Assembly (NCBI GenBank): GCA_012837655.1
Contig: DUQT01000098.1
Location: forward strand, 1 to 12,885
Source: Actinomyces sp.
GTDB lineage: Bacteria > Actinomycetota > Actinomycetes > Actinomycetales > Actinomycetaceae
Length of the DNA: 12,885 bases
Direction: 5' to 3'
The notes under the pieces were generated by a model. That model did not search any database and was not told the DNA's origin. It worked only from the letters and a program-made list of their open reading frames with translations. The number at the start of each line of letters is the position of its first letter. Positions within the stretch are counted from its first letter, which is position 1. Of the stretch, positions 1-6,367 are shown piece after piece. The position numbers and the translations under genes were made by a program.

Positions 1-717
1 CAAACTCATTCCGGGCACAGCTTGACGCGACGACACGTAGGTGAAGAACGCGTTCTTCATCGCGACCAGCGGGCGTGGAAGCAGCGAAATCATGACCGTG
101 TCATCCACATCTGAAACCAGGCCGTGCGTTTCTTCCCGCGCCACGATCCGAACCGGCACAAAGACGGGACGGGAGGCGTGCACGCGCTTCAAACCGCGAG
201 CGACCTCATCTGCCTTCAGCGCCTGAATCGTTGCGGTGTGCCAGCCGGGCGTCAGGTCGTGACCTTCGATAGTCGTGTCGATATAGCCGCCACGATCGGT
301 GTAAATAACTTGCTTCTTGCTACCGATTTGCACGAGGACCGGCTGGAAGGGGATTTCTGCGTCAATGAACTGACGCCAACCGCGCTCACCGCGCGCAGTC
401 GCAGTAGTAACCGAGTCGTCGTCGCTGTCCGCGCCAACGGCATCCCTTATGAGGTCACCCATTCCAGAGGGGGCGCGCTCCGCCGCGCGCAACCGCATAT
501 CTTCCAAAGTGGGTAGTCCGCGCCGGCGAGCCCAAATCTCATACTTCTCTTCAAAAAAAGTTGGCGCCATCAGCGCACGCCCAATCAGGCGAACCTTCTT
601 AGAGTTTCCGATTCCGCCGTAACCTATCATTTCGGGCCGCCAACCACTGTTAGATAGCACTTGAACGATCCCCTTGTTTAGAGCATCCTCAAGCTTCGTT
701 ACTGCAGTCAAAAACAC
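1..717 (-). CDS. App1-like phosphatase (DUF2183 / APP1 catalytic domain), 3' end cut by window edge
   Basis: An open frame of 239 codons runs from GTG at 717 to the left edge, so the C-terminus is missing. Near the visible end is LVSDVDDTVMIS, followed by LLPRPLVAMKNAFFTY and, a few residues on, VPGM. This is the DxDxT nucleophile motif and its surroundings in the APP1 phosphatidate phosphatase catalytic domain (HAD-like, family knowledge). The preceding region (GGYIDTTIEGHDLTPGW, then FVPVRIVAREE) resembles the beta-rich N-terminal part of bacterial members. No signal peptide or membrane segment is seen, so it is probably cytosolic. Yeast App1p dephosphorylates phosphatidate; the substrate of bacterial members is largely unknown. 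The GTG start is chosen because a TAGACT box ends exactly 6 nt before it and there is no Shine-Dalgarno. An in-frame stop (729-727) lies just upstream, so the start must be at or after 720. TTG at 711 is the alternative. Confidence 0.85.
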   Translation of the reverse strand, partial: MFLTAVTKLEDALNKGIVQVLSNSGWRPEMIGYGGIGNSKKVRLIGRALMAPTFFEEKYEIWARRRGLPTLEDMRLRAAERAPSGMGDLIRDAVGADSDDDSVTTATARGERGWRQFIDAEIPFQPVLVQIGSKKQVIYTDRGGYIDTTIEGHDLTPGWHTATIQALKADEVARGLKRVHASRPVFVPVRIVAREETHGLVSDVDDTVMISLLPRPLVAMKNAFFTYVSSRQAVPGMSL

Positions 718-729
718 AATTACAGTCTA
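718..729 (-). promoter_or_regulatory. Leaderless -10 box of the App1-like gene
   Basis: On the minus strand TAGACT (729-724) is followed by six bases and then the GTG start at 717. In actinobacteria a TANNNT hexamer at this distance places transcription initiation at or very near the start codon. There is no Shine-Dalgarno and no convincing -35 hexamer. The whole gap to the preceding transporter gene is only 49 bp. The same hexamer and spacing recur before the MFS gene and the GT2 gene. Confidence 0.6.
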
Positions 730-766
730 CGGGACGGGCCTCGAACTCACTAGGTTCGGGCACTCA

Positions 767-1651
767 TCATGCAACGTCGAAAGACTTCGCTAGGCCAAGT
801 AATAGACCGCCGAGGACGACGAAGGCCACCCCGACGAAAAGTGTTGTCATTTCCCGGGAGCTCCTCTTTTCACCCAGGATGTAAACCCCACCCAGAGTCG
901 CGATGATGACGCCCAGCTGTGACAGCGCAAACCCGGTTGCAACACCATTAATACTGGTGGAGTACAGCATCACCACGTTTCCGACCGCCCACGACCCACC
1001 AGAAATTCCCTGTTTCGCAGTGGTGGGAACGTAAAGACTCTCACCTTTTTGACCAGGAATTGCGACCGCGAGGCCGAGCGCGCCCAACACCAGCCCAATG
1101 CCCATCGGTCCGACTGCGTCAACCGCTGAAATCTCCGCGTAACGCAACACCGTGGGGTAAATGCCGAACATACTTCCGGCGAAAATCGTTGAGATCAGAC
1201 CCCCGCGCGCATCTTCTGCAGAAAGCGTGGTTGCCGACCTCTCCCGCCAACTCGTGCTTGCTACACCTAAAACCACCGAGCCTAGCGCCAAAACTCCAAG
1301 GGTGGCTGAAGTTGTCGTTGCCCACTCGCCAAACAGGACCACACCCGCGATCGCGTTGATTGCCAGTTGGATACCCGTAGACATGGGCAGCGTGCGGGAG
1401 ACCCCGTGAAACCTAAATGCGCGAATCTGAAAGAACTGGCCCGCCGCCCACGCCAGTCCCATCGCAATCCCTATTCCAGTTGACGAGGGCGTCCAGGTCG
1501 TCGTTAGAAACGGTAAGGCCAACAAACTGATCAGGCCGGCACCCAGTGCGATACCAACATTTTGCTGGCGAGCACTACCACCAAAGTGGCCCATCAACAG
1601 TGGCATAGTGCCAAAAAATAGTGATGGGATAAGCCCAATCAGAATGTTCAT
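767..1651 (-). CDS. GlcU/RbsU-type sugar transporter (DMT superfamily, GRP family)
   Basis: A 294-residue integral membrane protein with about ten hydrophobic spans, the usual length and topology for the glucose/ribose porter family (GlcU, RbsU). Family-like signatures are visible: LIPSLFFGTMPLL at the N-terminus, GLAWAAGQFFQIRAFRFHGVS near residues 65-85, PMSTGIQL at 89-96, VLFGEW at 105-110, and a second-half repeat ending in GGVYILGEKRSS. It would take up a sugar by proton symport at the cytoplasmic membrane; which sugar cannot be read from sequence. The ATG lies 19 bp downstream of the MFS stop codon, so co-transcription with the MFS gene is likely. AGGA about 8 nt upstream could serve as a weak ribosome site, while TAGGAT exactly 6 nt before ATG could act as an internal leaderless promoter. 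Confidence 0.85.
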   Translation of the reverse strand: MNILIGLIPSLFFGTMPLLMGHFGGSARQQNVGIALGAGLISLLALPFLTTTWTPSSTGIGIAMGLAWAAGQFFQIRAFRFHGVSRTLPMSTGIQLAINAIAGVVLFGEWATTTSATLGVLALGSVVLGVASTSWRERSATTLSAEDARGGLISTIFAGSMFGIYPTVLRYAEISAVDAVGPMGIGLVLGALGLAVAIPGQKGESLYVPTTAKQGISGGSWAVGNVVMLYSTSINGVATGFALSQLGVIIATLGGVYILGEKRSSREMTTLFVGVAFVVLGGLLLGLAKSFDVA

Positions 1652-1663
1652 AGACTCATCCTA
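1652..1663 (-). promoter_or_regulatory. TAGGAT box 6 nt before the GlcU-like start (internal leaderless promoter or weak Shine-Dalgarno)
   Basis: On the minus strand TAGGAT (1663-1658) is followed by six bases and ATG at 1651. It fits TANNNT with the spacing seen at the three TAGACT starts of the window. The embedded AGGA could equally act as a weak Shine-Dalgarno in a transcript coming from the MFS gene, so the role is ambiguous. Confidence 0.35.
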
Positions 1664-1670
1664 GAGGGTT

Positions 1671-2975
1671 CTATTTTTTAGTCGAATCGCCCTCGTCATC
1701 GAACTTCTTATCGGGGCGACGCTTCCAAATGCGGCCAAGTCCCAGGCGGCGGGAACGAAGCTCGAGAGGGAGGTGTGCGCGGCGCTTGCGCGACGTTTCA
1801 CGCAGGACCGGGATCGAAATCAGGGTGACCGCGAACATCGCCCACGCAAACGAAATGACCACGCTGAAGCCGCCCTTGAACCCGGACTTATCAACCATTT
1901 GGCCGGCAATTGCAGAGCCCATGGATGTTCCGACGTTCATGGCGGTCGACATCCAGGTCAGGCCCTCCGTGAGGCGCCTGGACGGAACGGCTCTTTGCAC
2001 CATCGCGTTCACGTTGATCATGGTTGGCGAAATCGAGAACCCCGTGACGAACAGGATGATCCCAACGCCGATTATTGTCCTGGAGAAAGCTGAAAGCGTG
2101 GCGCCCACCGCGAGCGCGAAAACGCCGCCAACAAACAACTTCCACAGCGGGAAACGCCACGTGCGAGCCCCGTACAGCAGACCGGCCAGCATTGATCCGG
2201 CCGCGAAAATGCCGAGCAGCACGCCAGCCATCGGTTTTTGACCGAGCGCCTCTGTGAACGCGACTACCGAAATGTCGATCGCGCCAAACATCGCGCCCGC
2301 ACCAATGTAGACGATCGCCAGGGCAATCATGACCGGCTGCGTCATGACTGAGCCCTTCGGCTGATGCTCAGAAGTATCGACGGTCGGCGGTTCGGTCTGT
2401 TTTTGCGAAAGCAGCCAGTAACCACCGCTTAACGCCAGCATGATCGCCAGCGCCAGGCCACCCATCGGGTGCACGCCGGTGGTCAGCACGGTGGCGATGA
2501 TGGGGCCGACCATGTAGACAAACTCATCGATGGTGGATTCCATCGAAAACGCCGTGTGAAGTTGTGCCGGAGTCTCCACAGCATTCGTCCACCGTGACCG
2601 CACCATGGACCCCAGCGACCCCGAAGCAGCGCCCGCTATCGCCGTGAAAATATATAGCAGTGCCACGGGCGCTTGCAGCAGGGCCGACACGATAACGCCG
2701 ATCAGTGCAACGGAAGAAATCGTTACGGCCGGAATCATAATTCGAGCCTGGCCGTAACGATCAACTAGGCGTGCAAGTACCGGTGCAAAAACCGCGTACG
2801 AAACAATATTCGTCGCACTTACCTGCCCCGCGAGCGTGTAAGACCCATACAGCGTCGAGATCATGAGGATTTGAGAGATCCCAACGATGGACATGGGGAA
2901 GCGTGCAATCAGGCCCGCTAGCGAAAACTTCCATGCCCCACTGATAGTGAGAATGTCGCGGTAAGAATTCAGCAC
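1671..2975 (-). CDS. Major facilitator superfamily transporter, substrate unknown
   Basis: A 434-residue membrane protein with about twelve hydrophobic spans in two halves. The halves are separated by a hydrophilic loop near residues 192-212 (QKQTEPPTVDTSEHQPKGSV). The loop after the second span reads ARLVDRYGQARIMIP, a form of MFS motif A. A basic C-terminal tail of about 45 residues (many Arg and Lys) follows the last span, placing it in the cytoplasm. The protein resembles a common actinobacterial MFS group of unknown substrate. GTG at 2975 is chosen because TAGACT lies 6 nt upstream with no Shine-Dalgarno. It lies 54 bp downstream of thiD/tenA with no evident terminator between, so read-through from the thi operon is possible. 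A role in taking up a thiamin precursor is conceivable but unsupported by any residue I can point to. Confidence 0.85.
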   Translation of the reverse strand: MLNSYRDILTISGAWKFSLAGLIARFPMSIVGISQILMISTLYGSYTLAGQVSATNIVSYAVFAPVLARLVDRYGQARIMIPAVTISSVALIGVIVSALLQAPVALLYIFTAIAGAASGSLGSMVRSRWTNAVETPAQLHTAFSMESTIDEFVYMVGPIIATVLTTGVHPMGGLALAIMLALSGGYWLLSQKQTEPPTVDTSEHQPKGSVMTQPVMIALAIVYIGAGAMFGAIDISVVAFTEALGQKPMAGVLLGIFAAGSMLAGLLYGARTWRFPLWKLFVGGVFALAVGATLSAFSRTIIGVGIILFVTGFSISPTMINVNAMVQRAVPSRRLTEGLTWMSTAMNVGTSMGSAIAGQMVDKSGFKGGFSVVISFAWAMFAVTLISIPVLRETSRKRRAHLPLELRSRRLGLGRIWKRRPDKKFDDEGDSTKK

Positions 2976-2987
2976 GTTCGCAGTCTA
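2976..2987 (-). promoter_or_regulatory. Leaderless -10 box of the MFS gene
   Basis: Minus-strand TAGACT (2987-2982) is followed by GCGAAC and the GTG start at 2975, identical in hexamer and spacing to the boxes before the App1-like and GT2 genes. No TTGACA-like hexamer lies 16-19 bp upstream; the best match (TCGACA, 3020-3015) is 27 bp away, which is too far. Confidence 0.6.
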
Positions 2988-3029
2988 CGCGACAATTCCC
3001 ACTAACTATTAAATTGTCGAGGGCGGAGC

Positions 3030-4637
3030 TTACATGCGCGAAGTCTGGTCAAAGAACTCTCTTTCCCAGATGCAGGCTCCCAGGTATGCGCGGGTGGCCC
3101 GCTGACGGTCAGCGGGTGACGCTTCCGCCATGAGTTCCTCTACGATGCGGATGGATTCGCGAGTCGCATCCACGAAGTCCGTGTCGCCATAAAGGGTGAG
3201 CCACGCGTTGTACGTGTGGTCGGGGTGGTTGAACTTCGTTAGTTTCAGACCGATTTCTGCATACAGCCAGTAGCACGGCAAAACAGCGGACGCTCCAACG
3301 ACGTAGGATTCAATCGCGGTGCGGGCCAGCAGGAAGTCCGTGTAACTCGTGGTGATCGGCGTGATCGGCATTTGCGCCGCGTCGACGAGGTCCTGCTGCC
3401 TGTGCGTGGACAGCCAGTCACGGTGAAGTGCCTGCTCCACCTCAATCGCACCCGCGCCACCGTGACCCCAGTGCACGCGGTCAGCCGGACGGTAAGACTT
3501 CGCCGCCAGCATCGTCAGTGCCTGCGCATAGCGATCCAAATAAAACGCGTCCTGGCGCTGGTATGCCGTGAAATCCCACTGCGAAAGCGTGTCATCACGC
3601 AAACCTTCAATGAACGGTAGCGCCCACATCTCCCGCATCACCGGTACGGAAAGATCCCACAGCATCTTCGTCCACGGGCCGGCCGGTTCAATCCAGGGAG
3701 TGGCGACATCCAGTTCGTCAGCATCGCCCTCGTCGTCATTTTGGATGACTTCCATGGGTTCGTTAAGGGGCCCCAGTTCGATCGATTCTGACAACCAGGG
3801 CTGGTTTGAAGCGGCCTTTTCGAATCGGCGCGCGCGATGACCGTGGTCGATCGGGCCGTTGCCGGAGCCGACGTGCAGGGCCTCCGCGTTCGAAATCGAT
3901 TCGTGGAGCCACTTCGTGACCCAATCGAGCGCCTCCGGGTACCCGTCACCCGCAGCCAGACGAGTCGCGAGCGCAGACGACATCGAACAGCCAGTTCCGT
4001 GCGTTGACTTAGTTTCAATACGCGGCGCTGAGGACGTGGCTACGATCCCGTCAGGTCCAACCAAACTGTTGATGACTTTATCGCCGGTTAGATGGCCGCC
4101 CTTGACGGTGACGAGCAGGTCGAACTCTTCGGAGAGTTTTTGGGCAACTTCGATAGCCTCATCATCGGACTCGATGGAGCCGGCGGGAAGGCTTGCTAGG
4201 ACCTCCAGTTCAGGAATGTTGGGCGTGATCACCGTGGCCAGGGGCAGGAGTTCGCGCAGAGCGTCCTCGGCATCTTTATCCAGCAGGCGATCACCAGACG
4301 TTGCAACCATCACCGGGTCGATGACGACGACCTCGGGAGCATGCTCTTTCAGCCACGCCCTCACGGTTTCAATGTAGTCAATCCTTGCAAGCATGCCGAT
4401 TTTCACGGCGTCGATTTCAACGTCATCGGATATGGCTTCGAGCTGGGCGCGAACCGTTGAGAACTCGGGGTAATCAACCGTGGTTACGCCGTGCGTGTTC
4501 TGTGAAACCAAAGCTGTAATAGCGGACAGTGCGAAACCGCCCGCAGCCTGGATCGATTTGATGTCTGCCTGCGCGCCTGCGCCTCCCGTGGGATCGGTGC
4601 CGGCGATTGTCAAAACGCGGGGAACTTGGGCGGTCAT
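3030..4637 (-). CDS. thiD: Fused HMP kinase / HMP-phosphate kinase (ThiD) and aminopyrimidine aminohydrolase (TenA, thiaminase II)
   Basis: A 535-residue fusion. Residues about 6-270 are ThiD, which phosphorylates HMP twice to HMP-PP. Visible motifs are IAGTDPTGGAGAQAD (11-25), SQNTHGV (45-51), DPVMVATSG (107-115), TPNIPELE (138-145), VKGGH (178-182) and HGTGCSMSSA (213-222) with the catalytic-loop Cys217. An acidic linker (about 273-318) leads to TenA (about 320-535), which hydrolyses aminopyrimidines from degraded thiamin to HMP. TenA landmarks are LPFIEGL (340-346), QDAFYLDRYA (362-371), the nucleophile Cys455 in LPCYWLYAEIG, and Glu525 in WEREFFD. Both halves look complete. ThiD-TenA fusions are known, for example yeast Thi20 and some actinobacteria. 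The ATG overlaps the thiE stop by ATGA, with GGAAG 9 nt upstream. Cytosolic; last gene of the riboswitch-controlled thi operon. Confidence 0.95.
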   Translation of the reverse strand: MTAQVPRVLTIAGTDPTGGAGAQADIKSIQAAGGFALSAITALVSQNTHGVTTVDYPEFSTVRAQLEAISDDVEIDAVKIGMLARIDYIETVRAWLKEHAPEVVVIDPVMVATSGDRLLDKDAEDALRELLPLATVITPNIPELEVLASLPAGSIESDDEAIEVAQKLSEEFDLLVTVKGGHLTGDKVINSLVGPDGIVATSSAPRIETKSTHGTGCSMSSALATRLAAGDGYPEALDWVTKWLHESISNAEALHVGSGNGPIDHGHRARRFEKAASNQPWLSESIELGPLNEPMEVIQNDDEGDADELDVATPWIEPAGPWTKMLWDLSVPVMREMWALPFIEGLRDDTLSQWDFTAYQRQDAFYLDRYAQALTMLAAKSYRPADRVHWGHGGAGAIEVEQALHRDWLSTHRQQDLVDAAQMPITPITTSYTDFLLARTAIESYVVGASAVLPCYWLYAEIGLKLTKFNHPDHTYNAWLTLYGDTDFVDATRESIRIVEELMAEASPADRQRATRAYLGACIWEREFFDQTSRM

Positions 4638-5434
4638 TTCAAGTCACTTCCTTTATTTTCTTGGTGCAAAATAGAGCTTTTTGTTTCATTCCAAATTTTT
4701 ACGAGGTCGCGCGCGGCTGCGGCCGGATCGTTTGCGGACACGATCGCGGAAATCACCGCGGCAGAATGAATGTCCGTGGACGCGAGAGGTTCAATGTCGG
4801 CTTTAGTGATGCCGCCGATCGCGATGATTGGGTGAGGTGAATGTGCCGCTATATCAGCGATTCCCGCGGTTCCCAAAGGTTCGGGAGCGTCATCTTTGGA
4901 GTGTGTTACGTGAACAGAGCCCACGCCAACGCAGTCGATCACGTCGCCCAGGGCGTTTGCGCGAGCCATTTCGGCGGGGCTGGCTGCTGACCAGCCGATT
5001 TGGGCGTCGCCAACCAGGTCTCGAACCAGTTTGGGCGGCAGGTCCGTTTGGCCGATGTGAACTCCGGTCAGGTTTGCACCCGCCTGTTGCGCGGCCAGGA
5101 ACACGTCAACGCGGTCGTTGACGATGATCTGAGCCCGTCCGTCAATCACCTTCGCGCCCGCCATGACCAGGTCCAGCAGGTATCCGGCGTCAACGTTCTT
5201 CCAGCGGAATTGGACCGTGCTGACGCCAGCGTTGACGGCTCCTTCAATCGTCGCGAGGGTCTCCGCGATTGCCCGGTCGTGCCACGCGTGGTCGGTGGAT
5301 TCGGCGCGGGCAGGCTTTCCGATTCGAGCCATGGACTGGCCCGGATCCGTAACCAGGTAGATTCCCGGCGCCGGCGCGACCCGTCCTTGTGATTGTTTTG
5401 TGAAATTAAATTCCCGAGGACGGTTCTGACTCAT
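4634..5434 (-). CDS. thiE: Thiamine-phosphate synthase
   Basis: This 266-residue protein joins HMP-PP and thiazole phosphate to give thiamin monophosphate. TIM-barrel landmarks in order are GIYLVTDP (24-31), STVQFRWKN (72-80, the place of the family's pyrophosphate-binding REK motif), IIVNDRVDV (103-111), GVHIGQTDLP (124-133, with the Mg-binding Asp131), IGWSA (146-150), VGVGSVHVTHSKDDAPEPLG (169-188) and AIGGIT (205-210). It is longer than typical ThiE of about 210 residues. The extra length comes from a roughly 22-residue N-terminal extension, extra residues at about 33-52 after the first strand, and a short C-terminal tail. In RWK the usual Glu is Trp, while the Arg and Lys are kept. The ATG overlaps the thiM stop (ATGA) and thiE ends inside the thiD/tenA start, so the three genes are translationally coupled. 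Confidence 0.95.
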   Translation of the reverse strand: MSQNRPREFNFTKQSQGRVAPAPGIYLVTDPGQSMARIGKPARAESTDHAWHDRAIAETLATIEGAVNAGVSTVQFRWKNVDAGYLLDLVMAGAKVIDGRAQIIVNDRVDVFLAAQQAGANLTGVHIGQTDLPPKLVRDLVGDAQIGWSAASPAEMARANALGDVIDCVGVGSVHVTHSKDDAPEPLGTAGIADIAAHSPHPIIAIGGITKADIEPLASTDIHSAAVISAIVSANDPAAAARDLVKIWNETKSSILHQENKGSDLK

Positions 5435-6249
5435 CGCAGGAGTGCTCCTTCACGCAGAACATCAGCGTTCAACGCGTTTAGTTGATCTAAGAAATTGACT
5501 GCAAACGAGCCAGGTCCACTCGATGACGACTGCGCGATCTCAGCGGCTAGACCAAAGCATGCGTGTGCGGCGGCAGTTGCTAGAAGAGTGTCGTCGTATG
5601 CCGAAACAAAAGCGGCAATGTATGCGCCCAGTGAGCACCCCATGCCAGTGACCAGGGTTAGGATCGGGTGACCGTTGGCGCACTCGTAGGAATTCTTTCC
5701 ATCGGTAATAAAGTCGATTTCACCCGATACTGCAACGACAGCGCCGATTTCATTTGCGAGCTGTTTTGCAGCTGATTGCGCTTCATCCACGCTGGCCGTG
5801 GAATCGACGCCGCGCCCTCCGATACCTCCGGACAGCGCAATAATTTCTGAAGCATTTCCGCGGATCACCGTGGGCTTGTCTTGCAAAAGTTCTTGGGCCA
5901 GCTTTGTCCGCACAGGCGGAGCACCCACGCCAACCGGGTCTAGGACCCACGGGGTGCCCGCTTCTTTGGCGGCCGCGGTAGCTTCAGGCATTGCGGCCTG
6001 CTGGGCAGGAGCCACGGTACCGAGGTTCACCAAAACCGCTGACGCGATGGATGCGAACGGCCCAGCTTCGCCCTCAATGTCAATCATTGCGGGCGCACAA
6101 CCACTGGCAAGTAGCACGTTCGCGGTCACTGGTTGCGCGACGGTGTTTGTTAGGCATTGGACCAGCGGGTGCTGGCGGTTTACTTCTTCCCAAACTTCGA
6201 CAACTTTGTCGGACAGTTCAGGGTTGGCTTCAAATCTGGAAGATTTCAT
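5431..6249 (-). CDS. thiM: Hydroxyethylthiazole kinase
   Basis: ThiM phosphorylates 4-methyl-5-(2-hydroxyethyl)thiazole with ATP to make the thiazole partner for ThiE, a salvage step. From the ATG at 6249 it has 272 residues, the normal length. Motifs are QCLTNTVAQPVTANVLLASG (31-50, substrate-binding N-terminus), WVLDPVGVGA (101-110), IRGNASEI (129-136), AVSGEID (173-179) and TGMGCSLGA (201-209) with the catalytic Cys205. The frame stays open upstream to TTG at 6327, but that stretch is the TPP aptamer. ATG 6249 has GGAGGA 7 nt upstream and begins where homology begins, so it is chosen. First gene of the thi operon; its ribosome site lies in the 3' edge of the riboswitch. Confidence 0.93.
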   Translation of the reverse strand: MKSSRFEANPELSDKVVEVWEEVNRQHPLVQCLTNTVAQPVTANVLLASGCAPAMIDIEGEAGPFASIASAVLVNLGTVAPAQQAAMPEATAAAKEAGTPWVLDPVGVGAPPVRTKLAQELLQDKPTVIRGNASEIIALSGGIGGRGVDSTASVDEAQSAAKQLANEIGAVVAVSGEIDFITDGKNSYECANGHPILTLVTGMGCSLGAYIAAFVSAYDDTLLATAAAHACFGLAAEIAQSSSSGPGSFAVNFLDQLNALNADVLREGALLR

Positions 6250-6329
6250 CGACCATTCCTCCGCTCGCATTAACGAGATCAGGTTCGCGGGTCTCATCTC
6301 AGCCCCGGATGGGGCACCCCGTGTCAATG
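6250..6329 (-). promoter_or_regulatory. TPP riboswitch (THI element) of the thiM operon
   Basis: The minus strand carries the conserved THI-box blocks in order: CGGGGTGCC (from 6321), a short P3 hairpin GCCCC-ATCC-GGGGC, CTGAGATGAGACCC, GAACCTGATC, and a P5 stem CTCG/CGAG around TTAATG, ending in GCGGAGGA. The segment between the first block and the thiM start is almost entirely aptamer. The 3' edge of the aptamer contains the thiM Shine-Dalgarno GGAGGA (6262-6257), so the usual mode would be blocking of translation when TPP is bound. There is no separate terminator hairpin with a U tract between the aptamer and thiM. See the findings for a possible extension of P1 across the start codon. Confidence 0.95.
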
Positions 6330-6332
6330 AAA

Positions 6333-6362
6333 ACTATGGCACATCAGGCAAAGAACTGCCAC
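6333..6362 (-). promoter_or_regulatory. Candidate promoter of the thiMED operon
   Basis: On the minus strand GTGGCA (6362-6357) resembles a -35 and CATAGT (6338-6333) a -10, separated by 18 bp. This would start transcription near 6325-6327, right at the 5' edge of the TPP aptamer, which is where a promoter is needed. Both hexamers match the consensus at four of six positions. It sits in the short gap after the pgm stop codon, so pgm read-through is also possible. Confidence 0.4.
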
Positions 6363-6367
6363 CGCGC

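Noticed and set aside
124..516. Plus-strand frame of 130 codons
   Set aside because: It is antisense to the App1-like gene, whose frame carries a clear DxDxT motif and family-like sequence.
1651..1656. Plus-strand TAGACT as a fourth identical promoter box
   Set aside because: No start codon or gene follows on the plus strand; it is a chance match over the GlcU-like start.
1729..2241. Plus-strand frame of 170 codons
   Set aside because: Antisense shadow of the MFS gene; Arg/Pro-rich composition and no family resemblance.
3859..4377. Plus-strand frame of 172 codons
   Set aside because: Antisense to the ThiD domain, with Ser/Arg-rich low-information translation.
6250..6327. Extended thiM start at TTG 6327 giving a 298-residue protein
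   Set aside because: The added 26 codons are translated TPP riboswitch; ATG 6249 has a proper Shine-Dalgarno and gives the normal family length.
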